Shown here: positions 38,070-49,671 of the stretch, in pieces
Layout: each line of letters opens with the position of its first letter
Numbering within the stretch: position 1 is the first letter of the stretch
DNA from: Pontederia crassipes
Lineage: Eukaryota > Streptophyta > Magnoliopsida > Commelinales > Pontederiaceae
Direction: 5' to 3'
NCBI GenBank assembly: GCA_030549335.1
Contig: CM060194.1
Span: 70,468,077 to 70,532,076, forward strand
Length of the DNA: 64,000 nt
Position numbers and translations under genes: made by a program
The notes under the pieces: generated by a model
Seen by the model: only the letters and a program-made list of their open reading frames with translations
Databases searched by the model: none
What the model was told of the DNA's origin: nothing

Positions 38070-39639
38070 ATGCCCCAAACGAGCATGCGAATAAACGGCA
38101 ACATGCGAGTCTATAAAATTACCATCACCATGGTGTTGGCCGGTCTACTCAGCTCCGCTATATATTCCAACCTCGGCGCTACCAAATCTACTCAACTCAA
38201 GCAAGTGATCTCCCCACTCCTGTCCACCTTCATCTCTGCTGCTCCGCAGCCGAAACCCAGGCCATACGCTTACCTCGTCGACACCAACAGCCGCCGGACT
38301 ACTTGCTCCATGGCGTCGTCGACGACCTTCGCCAAGCCCAGGACCGTGTCCAAGAAGATCGCCGGCAATTCCCAGTGGGAAGGACCAGCCAGCATCAGCA
38401 GAACCATAGGAGGGTGAGCACTCTGATACCCTGATTTTGCTCCTTGTTCTTGATTGATGCCTCACTCTGTCTCTGATGATTGATTCATTCTACAGCCCGG
38501 AGTTGGACTACTTTGATCCTTTTATCATCTTTGACTTCTTCAAAGGTGAGCCCTTAATTCTCTGTATCATCTGGAACGTTGGCGTCTCTCTCTGTTCTTG
38601 CGAGATCTCTCAGCTGATTTGTTCTGATATGCAGCCAAGCCGAGACTAGGATTCCATGATCATCCTCACAAAGGCTTCGAGACCGTCACGCACGTACTGC
38701 AGGTTCTTGAAAAGATTCAATTTTTTTTTCTCTAGAGGCTCGTGCAGGGTATACCAGTAGAATTGTGGTTTTGATTCATCAGTACTTGATGGAATGAATT
38801 CAGGGGGAGTCGAAGCACCGGGACTTTGCTGGCCACCAGGGCACCATCAGGGCCAACGATGTGCAGGTTCGTTCTCGTTCTGTTACTTATTTTATGCTTT
38901 CGACCAACCCGTTTATGGATCTCTGCTGCAACGCTCATTTCTTTCTCGGTTTCAGTGGATGACCGCTGGCAGAGGCGTTGTTCACTCAGAATGGCCTGCA
39001 GGCGTGGAGGACCTCATTGGATTCCAACTCTGGATCAATCTCGCCGCCAAGAACAAATTGTACGTATCATGAAAGTTCCTTCTTTGATCGATCTCTTGAT
39101 AAGAATTGGACACCCTTCTGATGAATTGTGCATGGCAATAAAGGATGGAACCGCGGTACCAGGAGCTGGAGAGCAAGGACATACCCCGAGTCCAGAAGGA
39201 CGGGGTGGACGTGCGCATAATTGCCGGGGAGTCCTTCGGCGTCAGGTCGCCGGTGTTCACCATAACCCCGACGATCTACCTCGACTTCACGCTGCAGCCG
39301 GGCGCGCAGGTGCACCAGAGCATCCCGCCGTCGTGGAACTCCTGCCTGTTCATCGTCCAGGGCGAGGGCATCTTCGGGAGCCCGAACGCGTCGGCCATGC
39401 CCAGCAACAACCTGCTGGTTCTCAGCGACGGCGATGGCCTCAGCGCGTGGAACAAAGCGGCGGAACCCCTGCGGTTCGTGCTGATCGCCGGGGAGCCGCT
39501 GAACGAGCCCATGGCGAAGCAGGGGCCCTTCGTCATGAACACCCAGGCCGAGCTGCGGCAGGCCATGGACGACTACAAGAACTGCAGGAACGGCTTCGAG
39601 AGGGCCAAGAACTACGATTCGAAGCCAGATGAGTCCTGA
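38070..39639 (+). CDS. PRN: Pirin-like protein, gene 1 (six exons)
   Basis: Exons: 38070-38413, 38496-38545, 38635-38702, 38804-38866, 38956-39059 and 39144-39639, all with GT-AG introns. The conserved protein begins at Met 38310 (294 residues). Numbering from there, metal ligands are His61 and His63 (DHPHKG), His105 and Glu107 (VVHSEW), followed by the C-terminal pirin cupin domain. Pirins are iron-binding bicupins. In animals and plants they are described as nuclear transcription cofactors, and some members cleave quercetin. The open frame continues upstream to 38070, adding up to 80 residues with a hydrophobic stretch (MVLAGLLSSAIYS) and third positions about two-thirds G/C. That suggests, but does not prove, a targeting extension. 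TATA-like sequences at 38113 and 38159 would favour the shorter start. IFDFF replaces the usual MLDEF. The last exon is GC-rich. Confidence 0.92.
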
Positions 39640-41151
39640 AGAGCTAAAGAGATGCGACGTTGCACGTAGAAATTGATGTAAAAGGGAAAAAAAAAGAGGG
39701 ATGGAAGTAACTTGCGACATGACCGTCATGTAATAATGGTGCTGGGAAAGTTTCTGTACGCTGCAGCGTGCAGGCGGATATGATCTTTTGCTCCTTAATT
39801 TCCTGTCATTTGTTGCCTTAAACTTCAAATGTATGATCCAGTTCTACTTATAATTTCAAATTACACTTACTTATCATCATAATTATCCACTCGTGATTGC
39901 AATTATCTAACGGGTGAGGCACAATTATAGATCCTTTTCAATGAAAACTTGTAAGAGGAATTTATTTTTTCATGTGAAAATGCTGTTTTTTTTTCAATTA
40001 CCTAGATCAGTCGCTCAACTCACTAAGTACTAACGATTATATATTCTAATTATGAGTTAAAATTTCAATCCACCTTTGTTACTAATTATGACAATTAAGA
40101 CTTGCAGTGAAACATTTCTTCATATATAAGAATCAAACTTGAAACGTATTCTTTTTATCACTATATTTCAATCTTCCTTGGTAGGATTAATCTAATTTTG
40201 AATATTCAAAGTGTTGAGATTTTGTTTATGCTTCTCAAAGTCAATCATGTGGCATAAGAGGAAAATTATTTTTGCAATTGTAGATATTAAAAAAAATCAT
40301 GAGTACTCGAAGATGTTTTTATCTTCCCGTCTTCTTCAACTTGAGATTCTCTTGAGCTTTTGCCAACAATTTGAACAAGGAAAATGAAAGCATGTTGAAG
40401 CTTTCTAAAATTCTCTTTTAGCAAATTTTTTTTTTCAAGGATACTCTCGAGTGCCAAAATTTTCATAGATAAAGAAACAAAGCGTGTACAGTTAATTTCC
40501 ATGCCATTTTTAAATATGACTAAAATATCAAACATTACTTTTTATTCAAATGGTTAACAGATTAAATATGCGAAAGCGAAAGATATTTCAAGACCAAATT
40601 AAGCAAGGAAAGTCAAATAAATTAGTGAAGCCTTACTTTTGTTTGTAATAATCTGCAGTGAATTTTGACATAATCTGTATATGCAAATCAAGACAGCAGC
40701 AGCGAACTGATTAATGGTTTTCAATCATAACCTGTCAAGTAGCAAATAATCCTTTTGTCTATTGTCTCATCTTTTTCTTCTAATGTTAACTGTTGTATCG
40801 GCAATATTCTCAATTCTTTAATTTTGCTTTTTTTGTTACCAAATATTTGCAAGAAATGATATTAAAATATTCTTCATTTAATTATTGACATAATCGGATA
40901 ATGAGATTGTGTATCATTTAAGATCATTGGATTGAGATTGTGATAGTTGGATTGGATTCGATGTTAGTAATTTCAATTAAAATTAGAATTTCTAATTTAT
41001 TCACAGATTCAAATATCGAAAAAAAAATCTTTTTTTTAAAAAAATTGAGTACCGTCTCTCCCATCGGTCGCCTACCCCATAGTTCAATTTTGACCGTGCA
41101 ATGCAAGAAACTTGTGAAGGTTTGAATAAAAAACCTAATCCGAAATGGGAA
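39640..41151. other. Intergenic, 3' of pirin gene 1
   Basis: Contains the gene 1 3' UTR (to roughly 39800, with no certain poly(A) signal) and AT-rich DNA. The small frames seen have no domain features. Confidence 0.5.
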
Positions 41152-41159
41152 GTGGGAAC

Positions 41160-41862
41160 AATGTTTTTAGAATCGGATCGGCGACCGGACCGAATTTTTT
41201 ATCGGATCACGGTTGAATCGATCCGATCGGATTAAACCAAATTTTATTAAAATAATATTATTTATAATAATTATAGAGATATAATATAAATTATACGATG
41301 TAGTATATTAAAATTGTACTAATAACCTATTAATAATATTAAAAATTAATATAACATAATTTTAATTTATTAAAAGTTTTAATAATGATAAATAATAATA
41401 ATTAACATTTAAATATAAATAGATTATTATTAATTTAATATCTATTATTTAATGATATAAATGCTATATTAATAAAGTTTATCTTAAATTATTCTTATTT
41501 ATTTTTTCTTTAATACTTTTCTTTTTATTTCTTTTATTTATGTCTTTTAATAATTTTCTATTTTAATACTAAGCAATTTCAAATGATTATCTTTTTATTT
41601 TCATTCCTATTTAATATTACACCTGTCATATTCCTTCCTTTCTTATATTTCTTTCCTTTTCTTTTTTTTCCCTTTCAACTTTCCTATTTGTGTCATTATT
41701 TTAAATTTTTTTTTCAAAATTTAAATTAAACCGGATTGAATCGGTCCGATCCAATCGATCGGTTTAACATCAAAATTGATTTTGCACCTTGACCGGACCG
41801 GATCGAATCATCGACCGGTTCGCTGTTGAACCGGCCGGTCCGATCCGATTTTCAAAACATTG
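41160..41862. mobile_element. hAT-type MITE, copy A
   Basis: Terminal inverted repeats AATGTTTTTAGAATCGGATCGG (left, positions 1-20 shown in part) and its partner at 41840-41862 bound about 703 bp, with CCGGACCGG/CCGGCCGG-rich arms and an AT-rich non-coding centre. An 8-bp direct repeat GTGGGAAC flanks it (41152-41159 and 41863-41870). The family matches copy B at 42604. Confidence 0.75.
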
Positions 41863-41870
41863 GTGGGAAC

Positions 41871-42595
41871 TTGATGCCAGCTGTGAGCGAGACCGCACAC
41901 CACACCCGGCACCCCATGGAGCAGCCTCCACCTACATGCTGACCTTCTAGAAGGAAGCCCCCACTTGGTTTTTTATTATTATCTTTTATTTCTATATTTT
42001 TTACCCCACAATTTGTAAGTAGTTCGAAAAAAAGAAGTTTTAGTTGGTGCACAATTAGATAAATTAGTCAAATGAGATACAACCTACTATATCATATTAA
42101 TAGTTGGAGTTTGTTTTTCGATTAAGAAAATATCCTTCTACTTTGATGACTTTGTATCAACTAAATGTTAATAGTTTTGAAGTATTAAAAAAAATAGTCA
42201 CACAAGAGTGACTTGTTAACTCGTAAATCAAGTGATCTTTGATCCAAGTTTTGTCATGAAAATTATATGACTAGTATTTTCAAATTTATATTCATAGTAA
42301 AATCACCAGTATCTCTTTGTAATAATAATAAAAAAGTCAGGACTATAATATCATCGCTGAGATTTGGACTATATTATATATTCAATCGATATACAAAAGA
42401 AGACTAAATTGGTGTAGCGTATGAATCGGAACATCAACCCATTTGAAAATTTGGGATGCAGCTGTTTCAATGACAACAATTATTTCCACTCCTTTTGGTG
42501 AAACTTTGACCATTGCGAGCAGAGTAGAGATCCTAAAGACTCCACTCGGTCACCGATGATTTAATAACAATTGACAGATTCAGAATTTGAAGACC
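41871..42595. other. Intergenic between the two hAT MITEs
   Basis: Holds the second CCTTCTAGAAGG palindrome (41943-41954). Otherwise AT-rich without a gene. Confidence 0.5.
41943..41954. promoter_or_regulatory. CCTTCTAGAAGG palindrome, heat-shock-element-like (second copy)
   Basis: Identical 12-mer to 36919-36930, here about 2.1 kb upstream of pirin gene 2. The match to nTTCnnGAAn is direct, and function is inference. Confidence 0.3.
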
Positions 42596-42603
42596 ATTCC
42601 ACA

Positions 42604-43529
42604 CATGGTTATTAAAACCTGACCGGACTGGCCGGTTCAACCGGTTCAACCATGAACCGGCTACTGGTCCGGACCGAATTAATATAAAAAACGGAATTGA
42701 AGTTGAACCGGCCAAAAACCGGTTCAACCGGTAAAAACCGGTTCAATCACTAAACCGGAAAAATCGGGTTCAACATTTAAAGTGAAAAAATAGGAAATAA
42801 AAAGTTAGAGAGGAAGGTAAAAATGAGAAAGTATTTGAATTTTGAATTAGACTTGGTAAAAATTAAAAAGGAAATAAATGTGGGAAAATCAGTATGGGAG
42901 AGGAATTAATGAAAATAAAAAAGGAAAGTATTAAAATGAAAATAGAGAAGAAAATAAAAGGAAGTAAGTGTGATGTATGAAAAAATTAAATTAAATTAAT
43001 TTATTATCATCACAAAATAGTATCAAAGAATAAAATAAAAGAATTAATATAGTATATCAATAATAATAATTTAAAGTTTTTTATGAATATTAAAATTTCT
43101 AATATCTTTTTATTATAAAAAAGTAAATAAATATGGGAATTAATGGGGACAGAGAAATTAATGGAAATAAAAAAATAGAAATATTAAAATGAAAGTAAAG
43201 AAATAAAATAAACACGAGAGTTATATATGTCAAAATTAATTAATATATTATCACCTTAAAATAGTATTGAAAAATAAAATAAAAGAATTAATATACTATA
43301 TTAATAAAAAACAAACTCTTTTTATGAATATTAATATTTAATTAAATATTTGTTTATTATATTTTATTATGAATTATAAACATTATGTAATATTTATTAT
43401 ATATATAATTATTTTAAAAATATTAATTTAATAAAATCCGATTGAACCCGGTTGAATCCGATCAAACCGGTCCAATCACGACCCAGTTGGTCGTCCGGTC
43501 GGATGGCCGGTCCGGTTTTAATAACATTG
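42604..43529. mobile_element. hAT-type MITE, copy B, with 8-bp target duplication
   Basis: Left end CATGGTTATTAAAACC and right end GGTTTTAATAACATTG are inverted repeats (14 of 16 positions). They start CA and end TG and are flanked by a perfect 8-bp duplication ATTCCACA (42596-42603 and 43530-43537), the hAT signature. The arms are rich in GGCCGGTTCAACCGG. The centre is AT-rich and non-coding. Confidence 0.85.
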
Positions 43530-43537
43530 ATTCCACA

Positions 43538-44079
43538 GTTCTATTCTTATTTTCCAGCCCAAAAATTAAAAATACAACAATCAGTTTGCACTTGGGCTTT
43601 TCTAAGATGAAAGCTGTTGCTCGTGTGTCCTAAAAAAGAACAATCATTTAAAAAAATAATAACAACAACAAAGCATTATCTCACTAGGTGGAGTCGGCTA
43701 CACAGATCATACGACGTCATTCTCTATTAGTAATCAAATTTTTTATATATATTATTCACCAATAGATCTTGCTCTATTAGTTCGTCAAGTGTCCGTCTTG
43801 GCCCCATCTCTTTTTTAATCGGACTCCAGATTACCATTTAAAAAAAAAACTTTGCTGAATTCTAATGCAAAAGGAAGTTTAAAGGAAAGAGGCATGGCTT
43901 TTAGTCTTGTAGATAAACACATACACAGACAGAGATCCTCTATATACAAATATACACACAATTACTTTCATTTAGTTGCTGACAAAACTTTTTCCAATAT
44001 CTTTGACATCTCCATCCTTTCCAAAAAGCATACCTGAAACTAGTTTGTTTGTTCATCAGTAGAGTTGCATCAGGAAGCC
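43538..44079. promoter_or_regulatory. Upstream region of pirin gene 2
   Basis: A CTATATAC box at about 43938-43946 lies about 135 bp before the ATG and is the best TATA candidate. There is an in-frame stop (TAG) shortly before the start at 44080, so gene 2 has no N-terminal extension like genes 1 and 3. Confidence 0.4.
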
Positions 44080-45509
44080 ATGGGGGACAGTTCCAGCTCA
44101 AGCTTTCAGAAGCCTAGGCAGGTGGCCAAGAGGGTGCTTGCCAAGCCCCAATTTGAAGGGCCAGCAAGAATTAGGAAGACCATCGGGAGGTAATCATTGC
44201 TAAAAAATTTCACTCACTAATCACCTTTATCTTGAAATTCTGTTCCTGAAATGCACTGTGTTTACTCTGTTCTTCAGCTCAGAATTGCAGTACTTTGATC
44301 CTTTCATCTTTTTCGACTACTTCTCAGGCGAGTTCATGCATTCTTCCTGTAGATGATCAAGTGGAATTGTGTTTGATTCCAATTTGATACCTGAACAATA
44401 GTTAACTTACCAGCTCTGACATTTTTTTCCTCTAATATCACAGCGAGAGCTCCAGCTGGATTTCCTGATCATCCTCATAGAGGTTTTGAGACTGTCACTT
44501 ACATGTTGCAGGTAACAAATAGATTTTTTCGTAGACAATGGAGATTCCAATTAGACATCTGTGGGATAGGAATTGAATAAACTTGTCGCAAGTGCTTATA
44601 GAATAAAATATGTAACTTTGATGTCATGGAATTCAGGGAGCCTCCAGTCACCAGGACTTCGCTGGACACAAAGGCACCATCAAGTCTGGTGACGTGCAGG
44701 TATATATTTGTGTGAAAACTGAACTCAGCCAAGCTTAATCCAAACTAATGATTACTGCAATTCTAAGACATTGTGAGTTGAAGCATATTTCTTCTCTCTT
44801 TTGCCTACAGTGGATGACTGCTGGCAGAGGCATTGTTCACTCAGAATGGCCTTCCGGCGAGGGAGACAACATCGGGTTTCAGATTTGGATCAATCTTTCC
44901 TCCAAGAATAAAATGTAAGCAACATTCTGCACCTAAACTACTCAAAACTACACAGACCGTACGCTTCTCTTGCACGACATGCTCATCTTTCTCTTTGTGA
45001 ACATCTCCAGGATGAAGCCAAGGTACCAAGAACTGGAGAGCAAGGACATACCTCGAGTTCAGAAGGACGGCGTGGACGTCAAGATCATAGCAGGCGAGTC
45101 CTTCGGCGTCCGCTCGCGCATCTTCACGGCGACCCCGGCCATGTTCCTCGACTTCACGATGAGCCAGGGCGCGCAGATGCACCAGCGCATCCCGGAGTTC
45201 TGGAACTCCTGCCTGTACATTATCGAAGGGGAGGGCGTCTTCGGGAGCCGAGACGCGGCGCCGGCGGGCAAGGACCAGCTCCTGGTGCTCGGTCCGGGCG
45301 ACGGACTCAGCGTGTGGAACCGGGCGGCGCGGCCTCTGAGGTTCGTCCTCATCGCCGGGCAGCCGCTCAACGAGCCCGTGGTGCAGGAGGGTCCCTTCAT
45401 CATGAACACGCAGGCGGAGATCGTGAAGGCCATTCAGGACTACCAGCAGTGCAAGAACGGGTTCGAGAAAGCCAAGCACTGGAAGTCGTCGAAGCCTGTC
45501 AAGAGATGA
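44080..45509 (+). CDS. PRN: Pirin-like protein, gene 2 (six exons, one GC-AG intron)
   Basis: Exons: 44080-44189, 44278-44327, 44444-44511, 44637-44699, 44811-44914 and 45011-45509, giving 297 residues. Exons 2-5 have the same lengths as in gene 1 (50, 68, 63, 104). Intron 2 starts GCGAGT, not GT, after CAG. This GC-AG site is required by frame and by alignment to the paralogues. Metal ligands are His63 and His65 (DHPHRG), His107 and Glu109 (IVHSEW). The C-terminal cupin begins at [15 protein letters not shown]. Like gene 1 it has FFDYF in place of MLDEF and Trp after HSE, so the two are sister copies. The last exon is very GC-rich. The role is inferred from the family: a nuclear iron-binding cofactor and/or quercetinase-like enzyme. 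Confidence 0.94.
44328..44443 (+). other. GC-AG intron in pirin gene 2
   Basis: The donor is CAG|GCGAGT and the acceptor CACAG|CG. No GT nearby restores the frame or the conserved [14 protein letters not shown] reading. The matching introns of genes 1 and 3 start GTGAGC and GTATCA. GC-AG introns are a known minor class spliced by the major spliceosome. Confidence 0.85.
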
Positions 45510-45756
45510 AGCGGCGCAGGAGTTGAAAAAATTGATGCTAAAAGAAAGGGGGAGAAAGATAACTTTTTCTCAAAGCAAGTGCTCTAATTGTTTTTCAAAG
45601 CATTTTTTTCCAAATTGTGACATCAAGAATTTTATGTTAAACTACTATGTCATGGTAGTTTTCCATCTTGTTATTTCTTTTCAATCCAACAGCTCATCAT
45701 AAATTTAACTAGTCCAATTAATGAATTTCTAAATGTACTCATAATTCCAAAAGTAT

Positions 45757-45823
<67 letters not shown>

Positions 45824-46250
45824 CATCGACCAAATGGAAGAGATAATTTGAAAATAACATGGTACATGAAATTTATGGGTGAAGTTCTTGATACACCCGC
45901 AGGCCTTGTTATGATCATGATAAAACAGTAAGAAGAAATCCCCATTAAATATGTAATATTGCACTTATTACGGAGGACGATGGCATCGAATTGAATTTGA
46001 TTATGAGTAGACTTTTTTTTTTCTTAAGTAGACACAATGTGTTTAGTAGTATCATTTGATAGTTGGCATCATTTTTCAAATATAGGAACTTGTTAAAAAT
46101 GTAATTATCGCAATTAGCTTGCTCGTCTTCCCATTTTATTGGGAAAACGTTAGCAAACAATGATGACTACTTTTTGTTCCTGATTTCATGTAAGCACATA
46201 AAAACTATAAAATATGATTACGGAAGCTTATAGCCATAATAAGAAGCCCT
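45510..46250. other. Intergenic, 3' of pirin gene 2
   Basis: The gene 2 3' UTR is followed by a (TTTA)n/(TTA)n microsatellite at 45754-45822. No gene is seen. Confidence 0.6.
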
Positions 46251-46470
46251 AGTTTTTTTTATCATAATCTAAAGATATTATTTGTTCATACACTACAAGA
46301 AAAACGATGTTTTCCGACGGTTTCGTTTGTTGGAAAATCGAATAAAATCATCGGAAATGAGAGTTTTTTTATCATAATCTAAAGATATTATTTGTTCATA
46401 CACTACAAGAAAAATAATATTTTCTGACAGTTTCATTTGTTGGAAAATCGAACAAAATCGTCGGAAATGA
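46251..46470. repeat. 110-bp tandem duplication across the left edge of CACTA element 4
   Basis: Units of about 110 bp (46251-46360 and 46361-46470) each contain about 40 bp of flank (ATCATAATCTAAAGATATTA) and the left terminal repeat CACTACAAGAAAA with the first 70 bp of the element. The second unit has drifted from the CACTA subterminal consensus. Confidence 0.85.
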
Positions 46471-47418
46471 GAGGTTTCGACGAGTTTACTTACGGGACTG
46501 ATCCCTCGAAAAAATGGTCGTCGCATAACGATATTCGACAGTTGAAAAAACTTGTCGGAAGTTTCGACGATTGCAACCGTCCCAAAAGTTCAACGGCCGC
46601 AACCGTCAAAAAGTCCGGTGGCCACAACCGTCGAAACTTTCGACAGTTGTTGCAACTGTCGAAACTTTCGACGGTCGCAACTGTCGAAAAGATATTACTC
46701 ATATTATATATTATGATATTTAGGATTATAATATTTAATTATTTTTATAATTACTGACGGTAAGGAACGTTAGAAGTTTCGACGGTCTGAACCGTCAGTA
46801 ATTGTAATCATAAAAAATAATTAAATTATATATTAGATAATATTATATATTATATGATATTTAATTATTTGCAATTACCGACGATCACGACCGTCGGAAG
46901 TATTGACGATCCTACGTCGGTAATTAATTATATATTTTGATACATATGATTATAATATTTAATTATTTTTTAGTTACCGACGGTCTGAATTATTGATAAT
47001 TATAATAATAAAATACCAATTACATTATATATTAGACGACGTTATATATTATAGAATATTTAATTATTTTTAAAGTTACCGATAATCCAGACTGTCAAAA
47101 TTTTTGACGGTTTGAATTATTGATAATTATAATAATAAAATACTACTTACATTACATAATATTTAATTTTTTAAGTTACCGACAGTCAGGACCGTCAGAA
47201 GTTTCGACGGCTACCTACCGTCGGAACTTTCGACGTTCCTAACCATCAAAATAAAATAATAATATAATTAATTTCATAATTTATTATTTTTATTTTTTAG
47301 GGTTGTAATCATCAAAAATTCTGACAGATTATGATCCGTCATAAAATCCATCACAATTTACGACGATTATCTTTTCACCGGAAACTGTCCGTCGGAAAAT
47401 TTCAATTTTTTTGTAGTG
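46291..47418. mobile_element. Non-autonomous CACTA element 4, with 3-bp target duplication ATA
   Basis: Left end CACTACAAGAAAAA (46291, and a second copy at 46401), right end TTTTTTTGTAGTG (47406-47418), flanked by ATA on both sides. The interior is made of GACGGTC/GACCGTC-type subterminal motifs spaced by AT-rich DNA. Unlike elements 1 and 2 it has no GC-rich core. No coding capacity. Confidence 0.9.
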
Positions 47419-47891
47419 ATAACAAGAGAGCTACACAAAGGAACAGAAGTGTTAACATGAATTAAGAACCTTGCCTATTAGGGACATTTATAGGCTTCCT
47501 CCGATATCATGAAATTCCCGTGTATATGTTAACATGAAATGTCATGCATTGATTAAATAAATTCCTTCAAATTACTATATATATTAACTTTTAAAAAATG
47601 AGATTATTTTTTCTAATGCATAGCATTCAATATATGCATATATGTGTATATATATAATGACGGCTTATACACAAAAATATTTACATCGTATAGCAAACGT
47701 GTAAGATAAAAAAAGTTGCGTGTTAGCCGATTTTGTTTTATGATTCAAATTTGTCTCACAAAAAATTGGGATAAAAAATAGACGAACCCCAAAATATAGG
47801 AATATATTGAAAAGATTAATCTTATTTTCTTCAGAATATATGATATTGTTCTAAATAAAACATTATTGGTTGTCCTTTACTAATAGGTAGC

Positions 47892-47938
<47 letters not shown>

Positions 47939-49671
47939 CTAAGACATATGCTTGAATGCAAACTTGAGTAGTAGAATAATTTTTTTAATATTATGAAATA
48001 TAAAATACTTTAATTTTAAATATTGTAAATTATAAATTTAATTATCATATTGTCTTACTTGGAATTATATATTTCATAATTTGATATCATCAAATTAGTA
48101 ATTTCTGATTATCATAATATGTTTCAAATATAATTTGTGATGGATCCACACGATGTTCTTGAGTCGTCAGACTATGAGTTGTCCGACGAGGTAAGAAAAC
48201 GATAGTTTCAGTTTTTGTATACATATTCGAAGGATAACTATATTTATATTTATAGTAATTTTCGCAAAATTGTGAGAAATCATTTATATCCTACTTTTAC
48301 CTTCTCATGAGTTTTTTTGTTGATAATAGCATCCATAGTTCTATGAAAAAAAATACTTTTTCTTTTTTCATATATAACATCCTCCGAATATTAAAAATTG
48401 ATTCGATAGTTATGTATATATTTTAGTTCAAGATGATAAATTTAGCTTAATTTTAAGTTATTATTTAAGAACAATAAAATATAGCACAAATATTCCTTTC
48501 ATTTCAATAATTTTGTTATACAATTAAATCTAGTTTAGAAGTACCTTTGGCATACCAAATGTTCATACCAACTATAAACCTTATGACATTCACATTGTGG
48601 AGAACGGACTATACCGAATGTTCATGGTTATTCCGGATAATTATAATTGTATAACTTCCAATGAGCATAAAGTAAAGCATAGTTACAATTTGTTATATTA
48701 ATTTATAGGTTTAATTGTGCCATTAAAATCAATTTGCAGTCACTTGTAGTAATTCGTAAAAATATATGACTAATCACGACTTACATGGAAAGATATTTCT
48801 CATCCAAAAGGCACGTGTCATTTAGAGAATTTTAGATTTTATATGATGTAAACCTTTTTATATACTTAATCTTGGGTTCAAATAATTATGCAATTAATTT
48901 TAAATATTTATTTGAAGGTGTGTGTCTGGTGAGATGTCAAGCACGGAATAAACGTGGAAAGCATTTCATTTTAATTGTTCAAAAGTATTGTATTCACTTT
49001 TATCATATGTACGAGTTGTGGGACAAAGACCAAATAAAATAAGTAAAACTATATGTATGGAGTTACGTTCAAGTGGTTCACTCAAGAATATAAATCGACG
49101 TGTGAAAAGGCAGAGACAAATTGAGGGGAGATTGTCTACAAGTTGATGAAAAGAAAATATATCTTTAATTCTCTTTCCTCAATTATTGTATCATAAGTTT
49201 ACTTAATTTATGCCACTAATGCTTTTCTTATATTTTTTATGTTTATTTTAATTGTAGGAAAAATAATTAGGTAAAAAGATTTTTTTTTAAAAAAACTCAT
49301 CAAAAGAAAAATAAAGAATGAACTTCCTCATTGCTTTAGAGATATACGTAAGATAATATGTTAAAAGTATATAAATTATTTTTTAATTTAATATTTAATT
49401 ATTATTAACAAATTTCTAATAATATTTTAGGAATAATTCAAAACTAAAGAAGACGAGTATATTACACAAGCTATGCAATAGTGTGTGACGCGGATAAGCA
49501 GCAGAGAATTTTGGATATATCATGTTGATGTCAAAGAGTCGAGTGTATGATCTTGGATGTCGAGCTATCCAAGTCCAAATGTGCAATGCCTTTTGGACGA
49601 GAAATATACTTTGTGGAAAAAAAAAACGCGTTATGGAGCTACGACAAGAGATGGAACAACGTAAGCAATAA
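47419..49671. other. AT-rich intergenic DNA with orphan coding-like fragments
   Basis: An (AT)n run fills 47895-47936. Three short stretches look more protein-like than their surroundings. The first is 48138-48192 (MDPHDVLESSDYELSDE, followed by a GTAAGA donor-like site). The second is 48534-48699 (about 55 codons with YDIHIVENGLYRMFMVI). The third is 49057-49146 (MELRSSGSLKNINRRVKRQ). They may be remains of one decayed gene or transposase, but I recognise no domain and cannot link them. Confidence 0.3.

Noticed and set aside
38145-39828. Minus-strand frames of up to 253 codons opposite pirin gene 1 (and 212 codons opposite gene 2)
   Set aside because: They are antisense shadows of GC-rich exons. 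The plus-strand exons have conserved domains and splice sites.
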